Below, piece by piece: positions 52,396 through 60,865 of a DNA stretch of 64,000 bases; position 1 is the stretch's first letter; each line of letters opens with the position of its first letter. Below the pieces are notes generated by a model. The model was not told the DNA's origin, searched no databases, and saw only the letters and a program-made list of their open reading frames with translations. The stretch covers positions 62,001-126,000 of the forward strand of contig JBEKVM010000001.1 in NCBI GenBank assembly GCA_049513975.1, given 5' to 3'. The position numbers and the translations under genes were made by a program. This DNA is from JBEKOF01 sp049513975. Lineage in GTDB: Bacteria; Verrucomicrobiota; Verrucomicrobiia; Limisphaerales; Palsa-1400.

Positions 52396-52411
52396 GCGGG
52401 CCGGGCGGCTT

Positions 52412-53479
52412 CTATTTTTTGACCCGCCGCGCGCTGGTTTTTCTTTTTGACGCGGGAACGCCCGTCGCATCGGCCACGTACCAATCCAATGCCTCATCCA
52501 GGCCCTGTTCGAAGCCGCAGTCGGGCCGGTAGCCCAGCAGGCGGCGGGCTTTGCTGATGTCCGCCAGCGTGTGGCGCACGTCCCCCGCCCGGAAATCCTG
52601 GTAAACCGGCTTGAAATTCTTGAGGTGCGGGCAGCGCGGCAGCAAGCGCTCGCGCAACAGGCGCCACAGTTCATTCAAGCTGGTCCGCGCTCCCACCGCC
52701 ACATTATACGCCTGGTTGATCGCGCCCGGACGGGTCGTGGTCGCCGCCCGCAGATTGGCCTGCACCACATTGCTGATGTAACAGAAATCCCGGCTCGTTT
52801 CCCCGTCCCCGTTGACCACCACCGGCTGGTTGCCAATCATCGCGGCAATCCATTTGGGTATCACCGCCGCGTATGCGCCCTCCGGGTCCTGCCGCGGGCC
52901 AAACACATTGAAATAGCGCAGCCCGATCGTTTCCATCTGGTAGCATCGCGCAAACACCTCCGCATAAATCTCATTCATCGCCTTGGTCGCGGCGTACGGC
53001 GAGAGCGCATGGCCCGTGCGCTTTTCCAGCTTGGGCAGCCGGTCGTCATCCCCGTAAACCGAACTGCTGGAGGCATAGACAAACCGGGCCGCCCCGGCCT
53101 CCCGGGCCGCCACCAGCATGTTGACAAAACCGGTGACATTGCTGGCGTGCGACGCCAGCGGATCGTCCACCGAGCGGGGCACCGATCCCAAGGCCGCCTG
53201 GTGCAATACCACCTGGACCCCTTTCATCGCCCGCCGGCAGTCTGGCAGCCGCCGGATATCGCCCTCGATAAACTTAAACCGCCTCCATTGCTCCCGCGAA
53301 ACCGCCTCCCTCACCTGGTCCAGATTCTTCCGGTGCCCGGTGGCAAAGTTGTCCAGCCCGGTCACGCGCTGGCCGGACTTGAGCAGCGTCTCCAGCAGGT
53401 TCGAGCCAATGAACCCGGCCACGCCGGTCACCAGCCACACTTTCCCGTCATCCTTGAGCCAATTTTTTGCGGTCATCAT
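52412..53479 (-). CDS. UDP-N-acetylglucosamine 4-epimerase-like SDR (WbpP-type)
   Basis: 355 residues from ATG 53479 (a Met-Met start); the open frame continues far upstream, but that part is antisense to the next gene. KVWLVTGVAGFIGSNLLETL, LDNFATGHRKNLDQV, ASSSSVYGDD and the Tyr-x3-Lys in SPYAATKAMNEIY; NVFGPRQDPEGAYAAVIPKW is typical of WbpP/Gne, which epimerise UDP-GlcNAc or its uronate at C4. Fits the UDP-HexNAc dehydrogenase at 48839. A short Lys/Arg-rich tail closes the protein. Confidence 0.92.
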   Translation of the reverse strand: MMTAKNWLKDDGKVWLVTGVAGFIGSNLLETLLKSGQRVTGLDNFATGHRKNLDQVREAVSREQWRRFKFIEGDIRRLPDCRRAMKGVQVVLHQAALGSVPRSVDDPLASHASNVTGFVNMLVAAREAGAARFVYASSSSVYGDDDRLPKLEKRTGHALSPYAATKAMNEIYAEVFARCYQMETIGLRYFNVFGPRQDPEGAYAAVIPKWIAAMIGNQPVVVNGDGETSRDFCYISNVVQANLRAATTTRPGAINQAYNVAVGARTSLNELWRLLRERLLPRCPHLKNFKPVYQDFRAGDVRHTLADISKARRLLGYRPDCGFEQGLDEALDWYVADATGVPASKRKTSARRVKK

Positions 53480-53614
53480 TTTAATTTGCAAATTCTCGCC
53501 CTTAGGCCGCGCATTGCGCAAGGGCAAATCAGGTTTGCGGCCGCGCCCGCCGTCGGGTAGGTTGGCTCGCCGCGAAATTCCTCGCCGGCTGAATTTAAAA
53601 CAAAAACTCTGCCC

Positions 53615-54205
53615 ATGAACTCCTGGCCTCCAAATCCTGGCTGGCACCCGCGCTTGGACAATCCGGGTTTCCTCGGCTGGTCCGTGGTCGCGGCCTATCT
53701 CATTGCCGCCGCCTTCTGCGCGCGGGCCGCCCTGGCCCGGCGGAAATTGGGGCCGGAGGAAAGGCGCTTTTCTGTCATCTGGTGGCTCCTGGCCCTGGGC
53801 CTGTTGTTTCTCGGCGTCAACAAGCAGCTTAACCTGCAAACCTTGCTCATTGACCTGGGCCGGCAGGCCGCCCTGGCCGGCGGGTGGTACGAGAGAGAGA
53901 AAGCCCGGCAGGCACAGTTGATTTTCAGCGCGGCCTTCACTTTGGCCGGGTTGGTCGCGGCCTGCTTCCTGCTGGCCCGCTTCCGCCGGTTTTTTGCCCG
54001 CAACCCCGGCGCTCTCGCCGGCGTGGTCGTGCTCTTGCTCTTCGTCCTGATCCGCGCCGCCTCCATCAATCACGTCTTCGAACGGGCCGGCATCAGGCAG
54101 GACGACAAAAAATGGACCTGGGTTCTCGAAATCGCCGGCAGCGCCGTCCTGGCCCTCGCCGCCACTAAGGCCGCCAGGCAAACCAACGGCGGTCGGCCTG
54201 GATAA
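53615..54205 (+). CDS. Hypothetical membrane protein
   Basis: 196 residues, about five hydrophobic helices (FLGWSVVAAYLIAAAFCARA, FSVIWWLLALGLLFLGVN, LIFSAAFTLAGLVAACFLLA, GALAGVVVLLLFVLIRAA, WVLEIAGSAVLALAATKAA). A charged YEREKARQAQL segment lies between helices 2 and 3. I do not recognise a family. It is the only plus-strand gene of the exopolysaccharide cluster, divergent from the epimerase, and ends 5 bp from lhgO. Confidence 0.75.
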   Translation: MNSWPPNPGWHPRLDNPGFLGWSVVAAYLIAAAFCARAALARRKLGPEERRFSVIWWLLALGLLFLGVNKQLNLQTLLIDLGRQAALAGGWYEREKARQAQLIFSAAFTLAGLVAACFLLARFRRFFARNPGALAGVVVLLLFVLIRAASINHVFERAGIRQDDKKWTWVLEIAGSAVLALAATKAARQTNGGRPG

Positions 54206-54210
54206 CTCAC

Positions 54211-55413
54211 TCAACAGGCGCCCTCCGCCACAAAACCCGCGATCTCACCCCCGATGGCCAGCGCCGCCGTGGCCGCCGGACTCGGTGCGTTCAACACATG
54301 CAGCGCGCGCGGCCGCCGCACCAGGCTGAAATCTTGGATCAATTCCCCCTGCGGCGACATGGCCTGCGCGCGCACCCCCGCGCCCCCGGGCGCCAGGTCC
54401 TCGGCGCGGATTTCCGGCACCAGCCGTTGCAGCGCCTGGCAAAACAACCCCCGGCTGCACGATCTTTTCATTTCCTCCCAGCACATCCGCCGGTGTTGGT
54501 TGAGAAATCTCCACAGCCCCGGAAAACTCAGCGCGTCATAAAGATCCAGCCAATTGAGGTCGCTCTTGCGATAACCTTCCCGCGCAAAGGCCAGCACCGC
54601 GTTGGGCCCGGCTTCCACACCCCCTTCAATCAGCCGCGTAAAATGAACTCCCAAAAATGGAAACTGCGGATCGGGCACCGGATATATCAGGTTCCTCACC
54701 AGGAACTGCCGCTCCGGTTTGATTTTGAAATACTCCCCGCGAAAGGGCACGATCCGCGCCTCCCGTTTCTCCCCCGCCAACCCCGCCACCCGGTCGCTCT
54801 GCAACCCGCCGCAATTCACCACATAATCCCCCTCCCAATCCCCCGCCGTGGTCCGCACGCTCCAGCCCCCGGGGCCTTCCCTCATTCCGGTCACCCGGGC
54901 GCGCGTGGCCACCCGTCCGCCGCCCTCTTCGATTTGCCGCGCCATCACCCGGCAAACCCCGCCATAGTCAACAATCCCTTCCTGCGGCACATGCAGCGCG
55001 GCGATCCCCCCGGCGTGCGGCTCAATCTCCCGCATTTCCCCGCGGTCCAGCATCCGCAGGCCCTCCAAACCGTTCTGCCGCCCGCGCTCGCACAACTGGC
55101 GCAGCCGCCCCAATTCCCTTTCATCCACCGCCACCACCAGTTTGCCGCAGATTTCGTGGGCGATGCCGTTGGCCCGGCAGAACGCCGTCATTTCCCGTAT
55201 CCCCGCTACCGCCAGCCGCGCCTTCAATGAGCCTGGCTTGTAATAAAGCCCGGCGTGCAGCACCCCGCTGTTGTTGCCCGACTGGTGCCGTCCGACATCG
55301 CCCTCCTTTTCCAGAACGACTATGTGGCTGCCGGGAAAGCGCGCGGCCAGCTTGAGTGCCGAGGCCAGGCCGACGATGCCGCCCCCGATAATGATGATCC
55401 GCTTGAAACGCAT
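54211..55413 (-). CDS. lhgO: L-2-hydroxyglutarate oxidase
   Basis: 400 residues. FAD-dependent oxidase or dehydrogenase turning L-2-hydroxyglutarate into 2-oxoglutarate. The DAO-type FAD fold starts IIIIGGGIVGLASALKLAAR, then VGRHQSGNNSGVLHAGLYYK (conserved in LhgO), VPQEGIVDYGGVCRVMA and PQFPFLGVHFTRLIEGG. Ends with SPAATAALAIGGEIAGFVA. Probably a metabolite-repair gene unrelated to the surrounding polysaccharide genes. Confidence 0.95.
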   Translation of the reverse strand: MRFKRIIIIGGGIVGLASALKLAARFPGSHIVVLEKEGDVGRHQSGNNSGVLHAGLYYKPGSLKARLAVAGIREMTAFCRANGIAHEICGKLVVAVDERELGRLRQLCERGRQNGLEGLRMLDRGEMREIEPHAGGIAALHVPQEGIVDYGGVCRVMARQIEEGGGRVATRARVTGMREGPGGWSVRTTAGDWEGDYVVNCGGLQSDRVAGLAGEKREARIVPFRGEYFKIKPERQFLVRNLIYPVPDPQFPFLGVHFTRLIEGGVEAGPNAVLAFAREGYRKSDLNWLDLYDALSFPGLWRFLNQHRRMCWEEMKRSCSRGLFCQALQRLVPEIRAEDLAPGGAGVRAQAMSPQGELIQDFSLVRRPRALHVLNAPSPAATAALAIGGEIAGFVAEGAC

Positions 55414-55542
55414 GGCGAATTCCTAGTCGAGGTAGGGCGGGCACTCCGCTGCCCGCCGTCGGGCTTTGGCAGACGAATCAACCTCGCACGGGTCGTGCGG
55501 CGGGCAGAGAATTTCCGAAAAAACTCGCCCATTGATCCCCTG

Positions 55543-55620
55543 AACCCCCTCTCCGGTCCTGCGGACACCCTCTCCCCCGCTCGGCGGGGGAGAGGGACGG
55601 GGTGAGGAGGCACTCCGGTT
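55543..55620. repeat. REP-like intergenic hairpin
   Basis: Perfect 13-bp stem CCCTCTCCCCCGC (55568-55580), loop TCG, GCGGGGGAGAGGG (55584-55596), flanked by CCTCTCCGGTCCTGCGGACA and ACGGGGTGAGGAGGCACTCC. Typical dispersed repeat layout; lies upstream of lhgO in the 237-bp gap. Confidence 0.75.
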
Positions 55621-55650
55621 CATGGGGAGGACTGCCCGCCCCTGCCATCC

Positions 55651-56355
55651 TCAGGGGCCGCCAGCCGGCTCGGACGGGTGAAAAAGCACCCGCGCATACA
55701 AATACGCGATGCCCTCGCCGATGACTTCGCGAAACCCTTCACTCGAGGCCCACCAGCGCCCCGGCTCATACGCGGGGTCTTCCACCGTAATGATCCCAAT
55801 TCTGGCATCGCTCCCAAAGGCCTTCTGAAACAGCAGCCACGACCGGCGCGCGTGCGGGCCGAGCGTCACCACGTCAAATGATTTCAGGGCCTGATGATGG
55901 CTGGCGCACCATTCCTTGAGGGCCACGGCGGAATAATAGGTTCGGTCCTTGTGTTCCACCAGGCTGGGCGCCGCTTGCACCATCCCATCGCTCATTCCCA
56001 GCATTTTCAGCCGCTCCGCCCCCAGTTCCGCATAAGTGGCATTGGCCGGCACACCCCATTGCTCCAACGCCCGGCAGCCGGTGGTAAACACCTTCCGGTA
56101 GCCGCCCCTCCTGGCAAGCGCCGCCGCCTCCCTCAGACAATACGGTGGCGCCCACCCTTCCACCACCAGATATTCACCCTGCACGGAATGGGTCACCGCC
56201 AAAAAGGAATAAAGAAACAGTTTGACCGCCAAAACCAGGCCAAGCATCGCCGCTGCCACCAGCAGTTTGGCCGGCCGCGACAGCGTCCAGCGTTCGCGAA
56301 GGACAAAAATTCCCCCCAGCCGCTTCTCCCGCGGCGATGACAACGCGCCTTTCAA
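55651..56355 (-). CDS. DUF218/YdcF-like membrane-anchored protein
   Basis: 234 residues from TTG 56355, overlapping the upstream stop as TTGA; no ATG is available near. One N-terminal membrane helix (LVAAAMLGLVLAVKLFLYSF), then YLVVEGWAPPYCLREAAALA, KVFTTGCRALEQWG and a C-terminal VEDPAYEPGRWWASSEGFRE. DUF218 proteins such as ElyC/SanA act in envelope polysaccharide processes; the activity is undefined. Coupled to the Fe-S gene upstream, so it probably belongs to the exopolysaccharide operon. Confidence 0.8.
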   Translation of the reverse strand: MKGALSSPREKRLGGIFVLRERWTLSRPAKLLVAAAMLGLVLAVKLFLYSFLAVTHSVQGEYLVVEGWAPPYCLREAAALARRGGYRKVFTTGCRALEQWGVPANATYAELGAERLKMLGMSDGMVQAAPSLVEHKDRTYYSAVALKEWCASHHQALKSFDVVTLGPHARRSWLLFQKAFGSDARIGIITVEDPAYEPGRWWASSEGFREVIGEGIAYLYARVLFHPSEPAGGP

Positions 56356-57713
56356 CCGTGGACATCCTTTGCGTCCAATCGCAGCGGACGGAACAGCTTC
56401 CGTGTGATGATTCGCCGCGCCGTGCCCAGGGTCGAGCGCAATTTCTCCTCCAATGACAATCGGCGCCAGTGCTTGAAAAGTGAAAATCCCTTCAGGCGCG
56501 TCACCGGCAGTCCGGCCAGTTTAAACACGAACAGCCGGCCTCCCACCGCGCCCCGCTTTCCCGCCAGATTCTTCTGCGAATCGTAAAGCTTCCGCCCGTC
56601 TGACGGCTCCAATACCACATAGCCCGCCGCCATCGCCCCGCGCAACACTTCCCGCCCCCGCTCGCTCCGCGCCAATACCAGCGAGGATCCCGCCTCCCCC
56701 TCCTGCACCGGCCGATACCACGGATCGCCGCACGATATATCCGCGTCTTCTCCCGTTCCATCCGGGCACAGATGCGCCGATAACGGCCGGTAGGCCTGGA
56801 CAAATCCCCACGATGCAGCGTAGCTCCGTTGCACAGCCGGCGCCGGCTGGCCCTTCAACGTCACCGCAAACATCCCGGGCCAGCCATTGCCCCGGTACCT
56901 CAATTCTTTGACCTGCCCCGGATCAACTCCCATGGACTTAAGCAAATCCAGCGTCCCCTGCGTCGCGGGCGATCCCGCGCAAAAAAACGAAATCGTCAAA
57001 CCTATTTTCGCCTTGAGCTGCGGTTGCAACTCCTCCGCCTTCGCCAGCGCCGTCACCTCGCTGGGTTGCCCGACAAAGACACACGGCCCCGGCGCCGATT
57101 CCACCCAATCCAGCCGGTCGCACGCCGACGCCGGCGCGTACCTCGATCCCGTCTTCTTCAGCAGATCCGCCCGCGAACGGCTCATCATCGTTTTATTCCT
57201 CACCGGATTTTCCGGGTCGCCCCCGATGTGCAACACCCCGTGCATCCCGCCCTTCTCCAGACAATAAAGCGACAACGCCGTAATCAGCCCGCCCGACGAT
57301 CCGGCATGCCGTATCTCCGCGTCCGCCGCGTGCCCCTCCCAAATCTCCAATATCGGCCCCCACATCTCCGTCAAATCCTTCATCACTCCCGCCCGTCCGT
57401 TGGCCTCTCTGCGGTCATTCTCATAACCCGGACATACCTCCAGGCATTTGCGACAGCCTTCGCAGCCGTTGCCCTGCACCACCGGCCGGATGCCTTCGGC
57501 CACGAAATCCCTCAGCACGATTTTCTTCTCCGGGCAAATATAAGCGCAGGCCCCGCACCCAAGGCACATTCTCCAGCGCGCGATGTCGGCGACGGTAGCC
57601 AAACGTCCCTGGCAGAGAATGCGAGACGCCATTTTGATGGCTGGCGGTTTCAAGAGCGTGCTGTTGAGGACAGACTCGTCACTATTCCCGGCCGTGACTA
57701 CGGAGAATCTCAA
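56352..57713 (-). CDS. F420-dehydrogenase-beta-like Fe-S protein with chimeric N-terminus
   Basis: 453 residues if translated from TTG 57713, which has an AAAGGAG ribosome site 6 nt away; first ATG is 57632 (426 residues). Two 4Fe-4S motifs: Cys50/53/56/60 (CLGCGACAYIC) and Cys84/87/90/94 (CEGCRKCLEVC), then FrhB N- and C-terminal domains (IRHAGSSGGLITALSLYCLE; KAKIGLTISFFCAGSPATQG). Such proteins accompany pyruvyl transferases in polysaccharide loci. Residues 1-36 instead resemble the start of the glycosyltransferase at 58477 (SVVTAGNSDESVLNSTLL against SLAVSIGNDEEVLKSTLL), suggesting a gene fusion after a deletion. Confidence 0.88.
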   Translation of the reverse strand: MRFSVVTAGNSDESVLNSTLLKPPAIKMASRILCQGRLATVADIARWRMCLGCGACAYICPEKKIVLRDFVAEGIRPVVQGNGCEGCRKCLEVCPGYENDRREANGRAGVMKDLTEMWGPILEIWEGHAADAEIRHAGSSGGLITALSLYCLEKGGMHGVLHIGGDPENPVRNKTMMSRSRADLLKKTGSRYAPASACDRLDWVESAPGPCVFVGQPSEVTALAKAEELQPQLKAKIGLTISFFCAGSPATQGTLDLLKSMGVDPGQVKELRYRGNGWPGMFAVTLKGQPAPAVQRSYAASWGFVQAYRPLSAHLCPDGTGEDADISCGDPWYRPVQEGEAGSSLVLARSERGREVLRGAMAAGYVVLEPSDGRKLYDSQKNLAGKRGAVGGRLFVFKLAGLPVTRLKGFSLFKHWRRLSLEEKLRSTLGTARRIITRKLFRPLRLDAKDVHG

Positions 57714-57745
57714 CGATTTCTCCTTTCTCTGTTTTTGACTTCAAT

Positions 57746-58474
57746 TCACCCCTTCCATCGTTCCCAGAATTCACGCACGTTGTTCACATATTCCCCACTA
57801 AAAGACTCATGAATAAAAAAGACATCCAGGCGGGGAATTTCTTTGACAACCAGATAGCCGCTTTTCCTGAGAATTTCCCGCAGTTTTTCTTTGGGCCTTT
57901 CGATTGTTATGCACCTGAACGTGAAGGAGTCGAACGGGAATTCGCACAGCACGCGGTCCTCCGCACCCTCAACATCCAGCGAAAAATAATCAATTGTGGC
58001 CGGCGCTTTCTCTGCCCTGAGGATCGAGGCTAATGGCGTGGTTTGGAGCTTTATTATTTTTGCTTTTGAGTGACGCGTCTGTTCTTCGGTGTTGTCGGTA
58101 TCCGCGTCAACAATGCCACCGAACAACCCGGATTCCACGAATTGCGCTTCACCATCTTTGGAATCAACGCAAAGATTGAGGCAGACCGCCTTTCTCACTT
58201 TTCGGAGCGTTGCGTATGCCGACGGGTTGGCCTCCACACAAATCCCGCGCCAGTTGTAGCGAGTCTCCAGCAGAAACGTGTTGTTGAGGTAGAGGCCATC
58301 CGCGGAACCGACTTCAAGAAAATAGCCGTTCCTCTTTCCATTGAATGCTTCGCCGAATACCCAAAAATCCTGGCCAGCCTGGGAAATTGACCTTTTTGAG
58401 CCGTAGAACAACCTGCGGGCCGGCAGAGATATGGATTCTGGAAGCAATTGGGCGAGTTTGTTTTTTAGGCTCAT
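57746..58474 (-). CDS. FkbM-family SAM-dependent methyltransferase
   Basis: 242 residues from ATG 58474, two bases after the glycosyltransferase stop, so translationally coupled. The SAM-binding loop YFLEVGSADGLYLNNTFLLE, then GICVEANPSAYATLRKVRKA and DYFSLDVEGAEDRVLCEFPF are diagnostic of FkbM (PF05050). Family members O-methylate sugars or other small molecules; here likely a glycan residue of the exopolysaccharide. Confidence 0.93.
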   Translation of the reverse strand: MSLKNKLAQLLPESISLPARRLFYGSKRSISQAGQDFWVFGEAFNGKRNGYFLEVGSADGLYLNNTFLLETRYNWRGICVEANPSAYATLRKVRKAVCLNLCVDSKDGEAQFVESGLFGGIVDADTDNTEEQTRHSKAKIIKLQTTPLASILRAEKAPATIDYFSLDVEGAEDRVLCEFPFDSFTFRCITIERPKEKLREILRKSGYLVVKEIPRLDVFFIHESFSGEYVNNVREFWERWKG

Positions 58475-58476
58475 AA

Positions 58477-59268
58477 TTAAGACATGACGGACAAAACGTC
58501 GCGCTGCAATTGCTCGCAAAAGGCCGCCGGGTCGGCAACCCGGGTCACGACGCGATGACTCCTGCCGCCGCCCTGCAAAAAGCCCCGCAACGTATTCTTC
58601 ACCATAGGCAGGCAGCCGGGCGTGATATGAGTGTAGGGTACTTGAACAGGCAGCGCACGGCGCCATTTTTTCCGCATGTAAAGATAAGGTCCCCAAAAGC
58701 GCAACGGCAAAAAGTCCCACCGATTGCTGTTGTGCAGCGCGAAGCACGACATGGCATAGGAGCGCATATTTGCCTGCGCAGCTTGCAAGCAAAGGTCCGT
58801 GGTGCATAACTGGCATTGCGGACCAGGGATCGCTTCGTCAAAGTTGAGTCCTGTTTCAGGCCGGAGCATGAAGACAAATTCGTCCAGAGTGCGGACCTCA
58901 CAAGGCGCGGCCAGCGGCCGGCCGATGAATGCGCCCTGTCCTGTCGAAAAGGCAAACCCGCGGATCGCCCCGTCTTTGGTGCAACCGACCAGTCCGGCCA
59001 CACCCCATTGGGGGTCGTTTCGATTCAGCCAGTCCAAGGATCGTTCCAGCGACGCAGGCCATCCCGCCGGCAAATAAACGTCCGGATGCGTGAAAACCAG
59101 AACGTCCTTGGGGCACTCGCGGATGGCCGCATTATATGCCAGGGCGACACTGGCGAAATTGCGTTGGCAGAGCACCTGCCGCGCTTTCTGCAAGGCGGGT
59201 GAGCGCAGCAGGGTGCTTTTGAGGACTTCTTCATCATTGCCGATCGAGACAGCGAGTGACCAATCCAT
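58477..59268 (-). CDS. Glycosyltransferase (GT-A-like, family 2-related)
   Basis: 263 residues from ATG 59268. MDWSLAVSIGNDEEVLKSTL, AYNAAIRECPKDVLVFTHPD VYLP (Asp-containing strand at the DXD position), WGVAGLVGCTKDGAIRG, and PETGLNFDEAIPGPQCQLCTTDL with a conserved acidic/Cys stretch. This pattern matches the glycosyltransferase proteins that often stand beside FkbM genes. Donor and acceptor unknown. Its N-terminus is the likely relative of the extra N-terminus on the Fe-S protein at 56352. Confidence 0.82.
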   Translation of the reverse strand: MDWSLAVSIGNDEEVLKSTLLRSPALQKARQVLCQRNFASVALAYNAAIRECPKDVLVFTHPDVYLPAGWPASLERSLDWLNRNDPQWGVAGLVGCTKDGAIRGFAFSTGQGAFIGRPLAAPCEVRTLDEFVFMLRPETGLNFDEAIPGPQCQLCTTDLCLQAAQANMRSYAMSCFALHNSNRWDFLPLRFWGPYLYMRKKWRRALPVQVPYTHITPGCLPMVKNTLRGFLQGGGRSHRVVTRVADPAAFCEQLQRDVLSVMS

Positions 59269-59318
59269 AGTTTGCGGTTGTTTGCGGCGAAAAATAATCG
59301 CGCGCCGACCGGGGCGCT

Positions 59319-60785
59319 TTAGGAGACGGACTTCGCCGCGAGAGCCGAAGGCGGTTTGACGCGAAAGTGATTCACTAGGCTGAGAACACCGGCGCGGAAT
59401 TCGGCAAAAAATACGGTGAATATCAGCCCGGCGGCCCCGAGCGAAACCGCCAGCAGCAGCAAATTGAAGTAAGAGTAAGGGCCGGCTCCCACAACACATT
59501 TGACGATATAAGCCACAACCACTAAAGCCAATCCCACCGAAAGAGGGATGAAGGTGGCTTTGGCGGGAATGCCGTGTCTTGACTTTAAGCCGGCCACGGC
59601 AACGCCCAAGGCGATGCTTTCGCCGATGAAACCGGAGACGGCAAACCAGAGAAGACTGCCTTTCAACACGCCCACCATGATCGCCAGGGGCAGGCCGGAA
59701 AGCCGCCACGCGCTGGACTTCAGATTGTTCACAGTATCTCCGCGCGCCATCGCGGCCGCGACGGTCGCGCCGCGCAGTGTGCGCAGAGTCTGGGCCGCCA
59801 TCAGGCAGGTGGCCAGCGTCCCAACCCCGGCATATTTCGGGTACAGGAAAACGACGATCTGCTCGCCGCAAAAGGTCATGCACAGCATGGCAAAACAGCC
59901 GATCAGGACCATGCTTTGGGCATACTGGCTGTAGCGCCAGAGAAAGCGGCGAAGGTCCGTCTGAACCGCGGAAAGCAAGGGGAGGCCGACGGCCCCTCCA
60001 ATGCGCATAACCGCCAGCAGGGGCGCCATGGCCAATGTGAGCCCCACAGAATACTCTCCCAATTGCGGCAGCGAATAGGTGGCGGCGATCACCATGCTGT
60101 CCCCCTGGAAATTGCCGAACTGGACAAAACCGGCCACTAGGAGCGGGCCGCCAAATTTGAGGCTTTCGCGAAGCAGGGGACGATCATATTTTGGCGCAAA
60201 CGGCCGTTCCGCCATGTAGTTGGTCATCGCGGCGGACATAAGCGCCTTGCCTATGAAGATGCAAAGGACGGCCCGGTAGTCGCCAAAGCAGAACGCCAGC
60301 GGCCATGCCGCGAGGGTCGTTGTAATTTGTGAAACGGCCTCCGGAACTACCTGCGGCCTGAAGTCCAGGTGACGGGAAGCACGGTAAACATCCAGGTTGA
60401 CCAGGCCGTTCATAAAAGGCACCAGCGACAATGCCACGATGGCCAGGGTGTAATGTCCGCCGCAAAAAAAATGGGACAGCGGCCAGGCGAACACCAGTAT
60501 CAGCGCGGCGCTGATTATCCCCAGAGCCAACTGGGTGAATTGAACGCTGTTCAGGAAGGCGGGGTCGTCCCCGCGTGGAGATTGGATGACTTGTTGTCCC
60601 AAGGCCATTTTGCTCGCCATTTCGAACAACGTGATGATCATCGCCAGGGCGGCAGCCACCCCAAAATCCGCCTTGGTCAGATAACGGGCCAGGATCACGT
60701 TCCGCACGAGCGAACAGCCCTGGGTTGTCACCTCGGACGCCGCCAGAAAAGAGGTTCCCTTTAGAATTCTCGCGTGTTGGCTCAT
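59319..60785 (-). CDS. Wzx-like oligosaccharide flippase
   Basis: 488 residues from ATG 60785. About 12-14 membrane helices. The start ILKGTSFLAASEVTTQGCSL VRNVILARYLTKADFGVAAA is characteristic of MviN/MATE-like polysaccharide exporters (PF13440). It would flip lipid-linked repeat units across the inner membrane. No Wzy polymerase is identified in the window. Stands between the glycosyltransferase and the beta-helix gene. Confidence 0.92.
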   Translation of the reverse strand: MSQHARILKGTSFLAASEVTTQGCSLVRNVILARYLTKADFGVAAALAMIITLFEMASKMALGQQVIQSPRGDDPAFLNSVQFTQLALGIISAALILVFAWPLSHFFCGGHYTLAIVALSLVPFMNGLVNLDVYRASRHLDFRPQVVPEAVSQITTTLAAWPLAFCFGDYRAVLCIFIGKALMSAAMTNYMAERPFAPKYDRPLLRESLKFGGPLLVAGFVQFGNFQGDSMVIAATYSLPQLGEYSVGLTLAMAPLLAVMRIGGAVGLPLLSAVQTDLRRFLWRYSQYAQSMVLIGCFAMLCMTFCGEQIVVFLYPKYAGVGTLATCLMAAQTLRTLRGATVAAAMARGDTVNNLKSSAWRLSGLPLAIMVGVLKGSLLWFAVSGFIGESIALGVAVAGLKSRHGIPAKATFIPLSVGLALVVVAYIVKCVVGAGPYSYFNLLLLAVSLGAAGLIFTVFFAEFRAGVLSLVNHFRVKPPSALAAKSVS

Positions 60786-60865
60786 TGGGAAAGGCGTGGG
60801 AAGCTGACACAACGCCCCCGCTGTTCAAACTCGACGCAACAGACCGGCTCGGATTACGGATTGCT

